Below are positions 43,537-54,335 of a stretch of 64,000 nt of DNA, one piece after another. The stretch is from NCBI RefSeq assembly GCF_020080835.1, contig NC_058163.1, positions 18,007,904-18,071,903 on the forward strand, written 5' to 3'. The notes under the pieces are model-generated. The model worked only from the letters and a program-made list of their open reading frames with translations, had not been told where the DNA came from and made no database searches. The stretch comes from Cotesia glomerata. Its lineage: Eukaryota; Arthropoda; Insecta; Hymenoptera; Braconidae. Made by a program: the position numbers and the translations under genes. How positions within the stretch are numbered: position 1 is the first letter of the stretch; each line of letters starts with the position of its first letter.

Positions 43537-44136
43537 TGGTTTCTATTAATAAATAAACAATATCATTAATATCATAGATGAAAATTAAATTAGCCGACAT
43601 CTGGAAATTTTTATAATTTATTCTATTGAAAAACTGTCTTTAAAAAATTAAAAGAAAAAATTTCACATGTAGAACATTTTAAAAACTATACGTGCAATTT
43701 TATAACACTGAAGTTAACAGACACATTAGAAATTTTTTTAGAATTTTTTAACAATTTAATTATTATGAAAAAAATTTAATAAAAACATTCCACTTGTTAA
43801 ATTAAAGAAAATTATTAGTGAAAATTTTTAGAAGCACTTTTAGCGTTGTAATGGATGTGTCATAAAAATTTAAAAAATTGACAGCTGTCAGCAAACTTCC
43901 GCATCGTGCAATTTTTTTTAGTTATAATTTAATTAATAAAAAAAGGGACAAAATTGTTGATCGTCGCCCGGGAAAAAATGATCAGATCTGATCAGATATG
44001 AACAGGCATGAGTCTTCAGGTCTGATCAGATATGAAAAATGACCGGGTCTGATCAGACCTGGCCAGGCATGTTCATGTCTGATCAGACCTGTTCATGTCT
44101 GACTCGATCAGGTCCATAAAAAAAAAAAAAAATTGG

Positions 44137-44205
44137 TGCCGACGGGGATTCGAACCATGTACGTTGCGCTCTTCAGACTGATACTTTACCTGTTGACCCA
44201 ATGAC
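44137..44205 (-). ncRNA. tRNA-like pseudogene in element C
   Basis: On the minus strand an A box (TGGGTCAACAGG), an anticodon-arm-like segment (CAGTCTGAAGAGC) and a perfect B box (GGTTCGAATCC) are spaced as in a tRNA and followed by GTCGGCACCA-like sequence. The 5' acceptor strand does not pair, so a mature tRNA is unlikely, but a polymerase III promoter may persist. Confidence 0.6.
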
Positions 44206-44335
44206 TCATCTTATCTCTGACGTACCTTTCAAACTACTTTAAGTAATTTAAATTTTATACATGACTTATCCTTATAGTTAACGGAGTTCTATACTTAATT
44301 TATTAATTATTAATAATTAATTATACACAGTAAAA

Positions 44336-44516
44336 AATTTCGCGTCATTGCGTCAAAAAATTTCGTGATAAAAATTTTTATGTTAAATATTTAACACTTT
44401 TTTGTGTTAATTTAACAAAATAAATGTTAAATTTACACATAAAAGTGTTAAATATTTAACACAAAAATTTTTGACACAAAATTTTTTGACACAATCACGC
44501 AAAATTTTTTACTGTG
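44336..44516. mobile_element. Mariner-type MITE
   Basis: Near-palindromic 181 bp with ends CACAGTAAAAAATTT and TA duplication at 44334-44335 and 44517-44518. It lies inside element C, which lies inside element B. A fragment of the same family (ACACAGTAAAAAATTTTATG) is at about 44880. Confidence 0.82.
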
Positions 44517-45139
44517 TATATTAGAGTGATTTATTTGGGACGGCAATGTATTTTTTTCGATCCATTAACATATGGTTCTCTGTAAAGTAAAAAAAAAAAT
44601 TTCTTCAAGGTTTATTCCGCAATTATAATTTTATTGTTTTCTTTTAAAATTGAAGTTTCTTTTAATTAAAACGTATAGGAAATGAAAAATTATTTGTGTG
44701 TTCTACAATTTAGCAGCTTTTGACACTACTGCAATGGACCAAGGTGGTAGCTTAAAATAATAACAGACACCTTGAAAGGACTTATCGCCTATCGATATCA
44801 ACTGATATATTTTGGTATTTTCACGCTATCAAACTCAAAATTTTAATAAATAATCTTATTTTTCGCGTATTCAATTGAACACAGTAAAAAATTTTATGTC
44901 ACTGCGTCAAAATTCATAGTTAAAAATCATCGTTTTGGCATGGAAAATTAAAAAGTTTATGCTTAGAATAGGATAGAAACTGATACGTCATACGGAACAA
45001 ATTAATTTTAAAAATAGAACTGCAGTCTATAGTTCGATAAAATTTTTCTTCCAGACTTAAAATATCATTTAAGAGGGCAAATCATGCATGAACAGTTCTT
45101 GTCAGCTGATATATGGAGTTTTAATCCTTATCTATTTTA

Positions 45140-45625
45140 GGCTAGATCAGACATGATTAGACATGGACAGGTCTGATCAGGTCTGAGCGTATTTAATGCT
45201 TCAGACATGAACAGACATGAGCAGGCATGAACAGGCTTGATCAGGTCTGATCAGGTCTGAGCGTATTTAACACTCCAGACATGAACAGGCATGGACAGGT
45301 CTGATCAGGTCTGAGCATATTTAACGGTTCAGACATGAACAGGCATGGACAGGTCTGATCAGATCTGATCAGGTCTGAGCGTATTAAATGCTTCAGACAT
45401 GAACAGGCATGAACAGACATAAGCAGGCATGATCAGGTCTGAGCGTATTTAACACTTCAGACATGAACAGGCATGGACAGGTCTGATCAGGTCTGAGCAT
45501 ATTTAACGGTTCAGACATGAACAGGCACGGACAGGTCTGATCAGGCCTGATCATACATGAACAGGCCTGATTAGGTCGGATTTCAGGCCTGATCAGATAT
45601 GAACAGGTCTGATCAGTCCTGATCA
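45140..45625. repeat. Tandem array of TGATCAGGTCTGAG / ATGAACAGGCATG motifs
   Basis: Right subterminal region of element C. A unit of about 70-90 bp (TCTGATCAGGTCTGAGC, TATTTAAC, then CAGACATGAACAGGCATGGA) repeats about six times. The left end has a shorter version (43980-44115). Repeated half-palindromes suggest protein-binding sites. Confidence 0.75.
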
Positions 45626-46238
45626 TTTTTTCCCGGGCGGCTAATTTTTGTAACATATATCATAGACGTGTTAAAATTAATAAAATATATATATTCACGA
45701 TACCAGTGTATATTATAAAATCATGTTTACTTACTCTTACATCCAGTTAGAAAACAATGTATAACTACCAAATAAATCATAATTGATTTAGGTAACCAAG
45801 TTTAACACGATTACTTTTTTTAGTACAGATAAAAACTTAATTATATTATTATTTATTGATCATAAATATTTAAGATATTTATTATTACCGAACCAAAAGG
45901 TTGGAATTTACAAATAAAAAATATAAATATTATATATAGACATAAAAACTTTTGCGCATGCGCCAAACAACGCATGAAAATGAATTCATTGAGAACCCAT
46001 AAATATGAGGTCTTATTTATAATGTCTATAAATGCTCATAAGGTGCAATTCAAAAAGAGGTCCGAAAAAGGTATTTATTCGGATGTCAATAAATTGACTT
46101 CCCATTTATAAGTTCATGATAAGCTCCGAATTCCAAGTTCTTAAAAATGAACTATTTAAGAGTTCATATTAAGACTTCTATGGGAAGTTTTTTATAAGAC
46201 TCCATATAGAAATCTTTCTGATTTGGATGCTGACTGGG

Positions 46239-47005
46239 AAATATCGTTGCTATTATATTTATCAATTTATTATTAACATTATAATTATTTCCATTTTTTA
46301 ACTATTATTATTATTATTATTACTTCATTTATTCTGTAGTATGTGTACGACTTCGTACATGTGCCATTCTACAAGCGTGTATTACGTATAAAATTTGAAT
46401 TTCCCGGGCTTTGTAACACTCCGTATGCTCCGGTGCTGTTTGTGTACGGAGTCGTATCGTTTGCTTGCTGTACTTTAGCCACATCGTTAGTTTATTATAT
46501 AGAATTATATACAACAATACTTTCTCGCAGTGATCTCAAAGTAAATAAATAAAAGGATAACTGCAAGCAATTTACCTTAGTTCATTAACACGTGTGTGAG
46601 CACTTTTAAGATTGGAGTTTACTAACTTAAATCTCGTGTTGGCTGCATTTTTTACCGCAAACTATCCCCTTGAAGCTACAGTTTATATAGATATAATTCC
46701 AGTGCGCCCTGGCGGCCGTAAATGTAAGCTGTCAATACTTTTTTTAACTGTAGTTGCGTATCTATAGCAGGATTACTACACATTTTTATTTTATCTAGTC
46801 TGTGGCGCTGACTTTTCTCCATCAAAAAAAAGTCAGGATCGAAAAATGTGAGCGCGCTATAGTATGTGCTGATAAAATTTAATAATTTCAAGTAAATAAA
46901 TTGTTATAAGTGAATATAAATTAATTAATACGGTAAAATTAATTATGACCCACTGTTATAATATACAAATTAGTGAAAAAAAGTACCATATAATTAAATA
47001 AAATT
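46239..47005. other. No supported gene
   Basis: A 69-codon ORF at 46343-46552 and a 71-codon ORF at 46676-46891 (minus) are the only open stretches. They lack recognisable features. Nothing else is supported. Confidence 0.5.
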
Positions 47006-47007
47006 AT

Positions 47008-47115
47008 ACAACCTCAAAAAACCGTTCTGCTTACTGTAAACACATTCGGTAGTCTGGCGCTCCGTTTGCAACGGGATTTTTGAACGGAACTTGGCGCCAG
47101 ATTCTACCGAATCTG
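47008..47115. repeat. Short inverted repeat related to 6797-6900
   Basis: The arms ATTCGGTAGTCTGGCG...CTCCGTT and GAACGGAACTTGGCGCCAGA...CCGAAT are roughly complementary, giving a small foldback. The left part matches 6800-6850 and the right part matches about 13930-13965. Confidence 0.6.
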
Positions 47116-47814
47116 TAGATTTTTAGCTTATAATAATTTTAGTCCTATTCATCAGTTTTCAGAAGTTATGAGAATGTATAACGATTTTATGATATTGAGT
47201 TCATAATTTATAAAATCTCATCATTTTATTTCGATTTCAAACAATTTAAAGATCTTGTGAGCTCTTTGTCTAAATGCAAAAAATGTTTTTAACTTCTTTT
47301 TTCTCAAAAAATTTGTAGTATATAATTTGAGAGCATCGTAAAACATAATTTCTGACTACAAAAAATAGTAGCATTCAAAAGATTTTTTTTAATTTACAAA
47401 AATTATAAATATATATCAATTTCCCATAACTAAACCTGAAATAAAAAAAAGTATAACAATTGTTTTAACCATTCAACTACTTTACATAACTTTCTTATTC
47501 TTTTTGTACGAGATATTTAGACTTATAGTAATAATTTCAGAAATTTTTTAATATTTTCTCACATTCGAATTTTGGAAAGCTATGAGATTCTATCGTACTT
47601 CATTTCAATTTAATAATTTATGAGATCCTATGGTATCCTTTGTTCCTCTCAAATTATTTAGTATTGGGATTTCTATTTGTTTTTTGTTAAATACTCAGAA
47701 TTTTATCATTTATTTACTATCATTTTTACATTTCAATGTTTAAAATTACTTCAACTAAAAAAAAAAAAATGCAACTCTGAACATGAACTTCTGGACTTAT
47801 TTTTAATTTTAAAT

Positions 47815-48050
47815 ATTTTTTTTCCCCTCCGGGCGTAAAGCGTCAACTTTAGCCCCGCTACGCTAAACGAAGTTGCCACTTTACGCCTCCGTCGAGGAAA
47901 AAAATAGTATACACTCCTCGGTAAGCAAATAAGAAAGCCTCAGATCACATGTTTGTTGACCTCGGCTTCGCCTCAGCCAATAATTACATGTGATCTGAGA
48001 CATTTCTTACTTTACTTCCCTAGGGGTGTAATGTACTATTTTTCTGTTTT
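47815..48050 (+). repeat. Stacked-hairpin repeat, copy 2
   Basis: Two successive inverted repeats, GCGTAAAGCGTCAACTTTAG.../...AAGTTGCCACTTTACGC and CCTCAGATCACATG...CATGTGATCTGAG, bordered by ATAGTATACACTCC and GTGTAATGTACTAT. Compensating changes keep the first stem near paired compared with copy 3. Confidence 0.75.
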
Positions 48051-48204
48051 CCATCTGTCAGAAGAATTAATCGAACATTACTAAAGATGAATTAATGTAA
48101 CAAAATATATACTAAATTGCAATCTTATATGTTTGTCAATCCGAATTTATGTAAATTAACTATAAACTTTTCATTTCCATTTTGTCTTTTACTCAATAGT
48201 ATAT

Positions 48205-48318
48205 TGTGTGACTAGGGATGAAACAAAACGATTTCAGACCAGTGAAGTTGCCTGCCTGAGCGAAGCGAGGACTGGCATCACTCGGTCTGAAATCGTGTCT
48301 CATCCCGCGTCACACATT
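48205..48318. repeat. Perfect-stem foldback repeat
   Basis: The arms TGTGTGACTAGGGATGAAAC...CGATTTCAGACC and GGTCTGAAATCG...CTCATCCCGCGTCACACA are complementary around a loop containing GAGCGAAGCGAGGAC. 114 bp, without coding potential. Confidence 0.75.
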
Positions 48319-48589
48319 ATATTTTTCATATAAGTTGCATTAAAAATGCTAGTTTCAATGTCTGGAGCCAACCAGAACTAGATAGTTTCAGACGAACAGC
48401 GAAAATACCATTTTATTATGAAACTTATAATAAAATAGAAAGTAATAGTTTATTTTTTACCAAACATTATTCGTAAATTGACAAGTTTTCTTTTATCATT
48501 CTTATTTATGCTTAATAACAGAATTATAATATGTCAGTACAGTTAACGGTTAGAATGACAATTATAAAGGTATAAAATAAACAAACAAT

Positions 48590-48885
48590 TGATAGGATTG
48601 AAAATAAAGCTGCAACTTCACCTCGCGGACAGAAAATCGTCATTTTTTGCCCTCCGGGCGGAAAGTGGCAACTTTCGTCCCGCTGCGCTAAACTAAGTTG
48701 CCGCTTTCCGCCTTCGTCGGACAAAAAAATAGTATACACTCCTCGGGAAGTAAATAAGAAAGCCTCAGATCACATGTTTGTTGACCTCGGCTTCGCCTCG
48801 GCCAACAATTACATGTGATCTGAGACATTTCTTACTTTACTCCCCTAGGTGTGTAATATACTATTTCTGTCCGCCGGGAAGAAAT
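48590..48885 (+). repeat. Stacked-hairpin repeat, copy 3
   Basis: Same family as 47815-48050, with the GCGGAAAGTGGCAACTT/AAGTTGCCGCTTTCCGC stem, the CCTCAGATCACATG stem with CTCGGCTTCGCCTCGG loop, and outer ATAGTATACACTCC/GTGTAATATACTAT arms. Confidence 0.75.
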
Positions 48886-50294
48886 AATTGATACCTGCCC
48901 GGCACAGTCGCATTGGTCTGAAATTGTCTAGTTTCGGTTGGCTCAACAGGCATTGAAACTCACATTTTCAATGCAGGTTATATGAAAAATAATTTCAGTA
49001 TTCTTTCAAGAACTAATTTTAATTTAGAGTTTCACATTTTTTGTCATACAAAAACATTTAAAAAATCATTTAAAAAAAGTATTTTGTTTTTATATTTACT
49101 TAAATGAATTGATTTTTGAATTAATTTTTTGTTTTTTTTTACAGAAACTGAAGAGGAGTTGCTCAAACTTATAGAGTCAAATCGAGCTAGGTTTCCACCT
49201 GCAAATATATGTGTAACTGCTTCTGAGGACGATACCTAAGTCAATAAAGTAACTAAATCTTCAGACCACCAGAAGACCAATACCCAAGCTTTACTCGACA
49301 AGAAGTTAGCATTAAATTAAAGGATAAGGTAATAATATTAATATAATAATAAATCGCAATATTTATTGGATCTCTAGAATTTACTTCTTATCAAATCAGT
49401 ATTTTAATTTATATTTTAAGTTAAAATTTTTTCTTTCCTGATATTTAAATCAATATTTATTATAATCCATTTCTATTTAATCAATTTTATTATTTATGCA
49501 AAACGTAATTTGTGTAAAAGCGATTTTTTTTTATTTTAGTTGAACATGTATATAATTGACATGACTTTAGGTGTTGAAACAAATATTAATTGAACTTAGA
49601 CTTGGTCTAGAAAATTTTTACAATAACATTAACTCTTATCGTATACGTAGCCAAAGTTATAATAATTTACTTCTGAAAATTCGTTTTATTTTCAAAAATT
49701 TATACGTAACCTTAAGATTAATAGACGGTAACGGTATTAATGTCAATAGTCTACTCATTGATATACGATACACACACAAACCTCTAAAAGAAAATGATTA
49801 GTACAAAGGTCTATAATAATCAAACATTATTGCAGACTTCTCAAATGCGCAAGCGAGCTTACAACCGGTTAATAAATCCTTCTTGTAGCGAGTTATTAGT
49901 TACGCACGGTTCGAAGGTGGAAAAAAAAATAAATACCCCTGTTGATCTAAACATTGGTTCGTCATTATGAAAATAAATCTAAAAATCAAATACTAACTTA
50001 TTTTACAGTTGATTTTAATTTTCACTTCATAATATTTCAGATTTTGATGTAAATCCATTTGAAAATAGCAATTTGATTCCTGAATCATTTTGTAAACCTG
50101 ATTTCGAGAACGCGGAAAAAATACCCTCAGATAATTTATCCGTGGCAGATGAAGAGACACTTAGCAATGACATAAATAATATCACAAGTATTCTGAATGA
50201 AAGTAGCTCAAGTAGCCAAAATAGTAGTGAAGAAGTTCTCACCGAATATTCTACAGATACTACTATGTATTCTGATTCCGATGACAGCTGGTCT

Positions 50295-51185
50295 CCCGAG
50301 AAAAAATGTTTCTATATAATTATATATAATCGTACATGATTATATATGGAATTGTATATGAGGTTATATATAATCATATATAATTATGAATGACTATATA
50401 TGGAGCAATATACAACCATGCATGATTATATATAGTTCCATATACAATTATATATAAGTATATATAATTAAATATGCTTATATATAATTAACAGACATAA
50501 AAATTTTTTCTTTGAAAAAAAATTTTTTTTGGTAATCACAAAAAGTGTAAAATGATGTTTATAATTACGTTTAAATAATTCTGAAGTACAAAATTTGTCA
50601 CATTTCCTATGAGATGTTTTGGTCTGCTCTGCTACTACCTAATAGTAAAATCATTATTTATTTTATTATTTAAATAAGTGTTATATTATAATGAAATTCG
50701 GTAAAATAAATAAATTATGAATAATGACTATCCAAATATATATTAAAATCAATTTTTATATTCCATTTATGTTAAACTCATATGATACATTATGTAGATC
50801 ATAGAATCATTATCATCTAAGACAGCAGCACAACAGACAGACACCAAAACGCACGGAGATTACCAAAGTTAAGCAGCATTGAGCAGGGTTAATAGTTGGA
50901 TGGGTGACCACTGGTGATATAGCTATAAAATTATATCTAGATATTTTTTTTTGCATTTTAATTGGTTACACAGAATTGCGTAGGACCATATTAAATAGTC
51001 TATCCATAAAATTAACCCAATAATTAATTAGATGTAATAAATATATAATTAAATATTATTATATATAATTATATATAGTTATATATAATTAGATATGATC
51101 ATATTTGGCCATTTTTCATATATAATCATGTATAACCAATTTATATATAAATATATATAATTATATATAAATATTTTTTCTCGGG
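50295..51185. mobile_element. CCCGAG-terminated miniature element with 5S rRNA-like core
   Basis: Inverted ends CCCGAGAAAAAAT with long AT-rich palindromic subterminal parts (ATATATAATTATATATAA). It is 891 bp and lies in a coding exon of the Tnp2-type gene. Target duplication is CT (right copy at 51186-51187); removing the element and one CT gives a continuous open frame, which confirms the borders. It encodes no protein. Same terminal sequence class as element C. Confidence 0.85.
50850..50940 (+). ncRNA. 5S rRNA-derived sequence
   Basis: The stretch around 50853-50925 (AAAGTTAAGCAGC, GGTTAATAGTTGGATGGGTG, ACCAC) matches the internal control region of animal 5S rRNA (A box, intermediate element, C box), with substitutions. 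Only the middle and 3' half is recognisable and terminal stems are missing, so it is a 5S-derived module rather than a gene. Confidence 0.75.
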
Positions 51186-53054
51186 CTGACACTGATAGTA
51201 ACTACCAAATGCAGGATGGTATTGTTGATGACACCACACAAAGTTTTAATACTGATTCCTTGCAAGGAAACCGCGAAATGTTAGCAGCTTCTCAGCTTAA
51301 AGCTTCAGATGTCCTATTAATGATTGAAAGTTTTTCTACTTCAAAAAATTTAACGCGAACCGACCACGAAGACTTAATAAACTTAATTAAAGTGCTTGCA
51401 GAACCGGAATTTGAAAATTGTAATTCAAGTCAATACAAAATCTCCCAAATTTATGATACTCCCTCGGATTTAATAATTTTACATTTCTTTTGCGAAAAAT
51501 GTAATTTAATTCTAACAAGAAAAGATTTAAGCAAAAGTTAGAAAAAAGAAACCTTTAAGTGTTCTATCTGTAAATAAAAATATGTTCTTTCATCGCTCGG
51601 TAACAATTATTTCATGACTATTGATATCAAGTATCAATTGCAACAGCTGTTATCAGAACCGAAGATAAATGCCAATCTTTTTCGTTACATTGAAATTATA
51701 AAAACTAATATATCCGATGCTGATGTTATTTTCGATGTCCACGGTTCTCTTCTTTATAAACAATTAATGCGCCATATCCCGGGAGTTTTAACGCTAAATT
51801 GTAATGTAGATGGAACACCAATTTGTAATAGTTCAACAGCTAGTTTTTGGCCTCAACAATTAATAATTAACGAGCTTTCACCAGAATTACGATTCAAATA
51901 TACTATTATTGGTGGTATTTTTGTTACTCATAAAGAACCGAAACCGAACCTAATGAATTTATATAGTACGGAGTTATGCAATCAAATAGTTTGTTTAATG
52001 ACGGAAGGGATAAATATTTAAAATATAAGTATAAATCAAACTGTAAATTTAAAGTTCACATTGTTTGCATTTTGTGTAGACTCTGTTGCACGTCCAGTTT
52101 GCCAAAATCGTGTTCAATTCAATGCGTATTGGGGATGTAGTTGGTGTTACGCACCTGGAACATATTTCACAAACTCTATGCCTTATTCTTTGATTGAAAA
52201 CGATCCAGATTTGCGCACGAATTCGCGATACAAAGAAGACGTAAAAAATGCTGTCAGGTTGAATAAAAATTATGTTCCCAGCAGAAAAAAAACTTATAAA
52301 AGTACTAATTATGTTGCAAAAAAAATAAAAACATGTAATGGAGTGAAAAGCTCGACTCCATTTATAAAATTATTACCATTATTTGATATTGTTTGGGGAT
52401 ATCCTATCGATTATATGCACGGTTGCTTACTCGGTGTTGTTCGTCAATTATGGGCTTTATGGACTACAGCAGGGACTGATTTTTACTTAACAAAGGATCA
52501 TCGTGATGAAATTCAAAAACGTTTAGATAATATAAAGCCACTTCACGAAATTCATCGACTTCCAGGATTGATAAAAAATTTTAGTAAATGGAAGGCTTCT
52601 CAACTGAAATCTTGGCTGTTGTATTAGAGCCCAATCTGTTTAAATGGCATTTTAAACAAAGAATGTTTTGACTCTTATTTACTGCTTGTGCGCAGCATTC
52701 ATACTTTTCTAAAACGTACAATAACGGAAAGTAAGATTTTACGATCAGAATATGATCTGTTAAAATTCGTTGGAGAGTTCCAGTCAATTTATGGTCTCGG
52801 AGCAATGACATTTAACATCCACTCACTTCTTCATTTGGGCGAATCAGTGAGAAGAAGTGGGCCATTATGGGGAACATCCGCATTTCCTTTTGAAAATGGG
52901 ATCTTTTATGATAAATTGAATGTCAACGGACCAAAAGGTGTCAGTTTCAAATGGTCTGCAAACGGTTGAAAAAAATTCGACTGCGTTCCAAAAGATCAAC
53001 GCTTCAACAACTTCTAATGAATGTGCGAATTACTGTCACAAACTATTTGAGCCT

Positions 53055-54335
53055 TGTAACGTCCACGTTTTCAAAAATTATAATAAATAAAAAAATTTAT
53101 TTGTCCCCGGCTCGAAATTTGCTCGCCGGAGTCCAGGGTCATAAACGGGGATTACATTATCAATAACAAAATAATAAGCAAAACACTTTATTTTAAATAA
53201 ATCAAAGAAAAAAAGAAAAACCTCTTTATTGGCCTGATCATGTTAATAAACGATATAAACAATATAAACAAATTAAACAATATAAACAATATATTAGAAC
53301 ACTCTTCTCACACATACTCTCACTCGCCGTGAGCGTCAAAATCGCGAACTAAACTTCAAAAGCTGGTTCCCCGCTTCCCCAGGAGACTAGCCGTCACCCC
53401 TGGGCCTAAATCTCTACCCCGAGAGCGAATGGAGAGTGTCCTCTTCGCCCCCACCTACACGGCTTATGATCACCTACCGTACCTCAACTGAAGGCTTCGG
53501 CACGGGGAGAAGCACTTTCATCCGGTCGGTTCATGATACTTACCTGGGCCTTGGTCAGACTCCAGGTAGAGTATCATCCTCTGGAATTACTTGGTGAAGA
53601 GTATTCGCCCGAGTAATTCTCCCGAGAAAGAACTGCTTGCTTTATCGAGCCAAATTTTGGCGTTTATCATTTTTTGCCTAACTCTCTTGTAACGAAAAGG
53701 AAGAGTCGTTTTAGACACCTGTCCGGTGTTCTCGAACTAGCATTCAAAAATAATTATTTATTATTTTAATCGCAATTTCCTTCATTTTCTATCCATTCGT
53801 CTCGCCAAATTCTAAGTTTTTATTTTTGAAACTCAAATCTTTATTATTTTAATCGCAATTTTCTTCATTCTCTATCCATTCGTTTCGTCAAATTCACAAT
53901 TCTTTATTATTTTAATCGCAATTTCCTTCATTATATATCCATTCGTTGATTTTTCCATACTAAATTGTCCTCGGGACTTATAAAATTTTCGCTTACCTAA
54001 TTTATTTCTTACAAAATAATAATCGTCATTTCTTTCATTTTATATCCATTCATCACTTTCCCATACTAAATCTTGTTCGGAACTTAGAATAATTTTCCCA
54101 GTCTTTTAATTTCTTTTACAATTAATTCGCTCGGCTTCGTAATAATTTCTCACACGCTTATTTTCTTAATTTAATCATACCTTCGGTAACAATAATATAA
54201 AATTATTAACTAAATAAATACAATAATTAAATAATAATCGCCGCACTAATAACAATAATTGTTTCTATTAATTTTTAAGCAATTAACAACGAATAAACTA
54301 AAATACTCAATTACAAAAAGTAAAATTTGGGTCAT
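53055..54335. mobile_element. Solo LTR inserted in the Tnp2-type gene
   Basis: Begins TGTAACGTCC and ends TTTGGGTCA(T). AGCCT flanks it on both sides (53050-53054 and 54336-54340). Removing it with one AGCCT restores the frame of the interrupted gene. No ORFs. Inside are three ~90-100-bp units with TTATTATTTTAATCGCAATT and TATCCATTCG. A 5-bp duplication and no coding suggest a solo LTR, perhaps of BEL/Pao or Gypsy origin. Confidence 0.7.

Larger units (their letters stand above)
43967..45637. mobile_element. Element C: CCCGGG-terminated non-autonomous element
   Basis: Inverted ends CCCGGGAAAAAATGATCAG with 2-bp duplication CG on each side (43965-43966 and 45638-45639). 1671 bp. Both subterminal regions carry repeated TGATCAG(A/G)(T/C)CTGATCAG and GAACAGGCATG motifs. 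No ORF of note. It contains a tRNA-like module (44137-44205) and a mariner-type MITE. Its termini match those of the 5S-containing element at 50295 (CCC G R GAAAAAAT), so they are one family or superfamily. Confidence 0.82.
42385..46238. mobile_element. Element B: DNA transposon with CCCAG termini
   Basis: Ends CCCAGATAGCA and CCCAGTCAGCA (inverted) with possible 2-bp duplication AA. Subterminal regions are full of GAGTTCTTA/TAAGAACTC and GAGCTC-type motifs on the left and of TAAGACT/AAGTTC-type motifs on the right, as in CACTA-like elements. It contains one minus-strand ORF (43174-43536) and is itself interrupted by element C. It shares the CCCAG start with element A but not the subterminal motifs. 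Confidence 0.72.

Noticed and set aside
45140..45625. CRISPR-like array
   Set aside because: Repeats are degenerate, spacers are not unique and the array lies in the subterminal region of a eukaryotic DNA transposon.
46343..46552. 69-codon ORF on the plus strand
   Set aside because: No homology recognised, no splice signals or neighbours that fit; expected by chance in this length of sequence.
49571..49801. 76-codon ORF near the Tnp2-type gene
   Set aside because: Composition is that of AT-rich random sequence; it does not match any part of a transposase and lies in what would be an intron.
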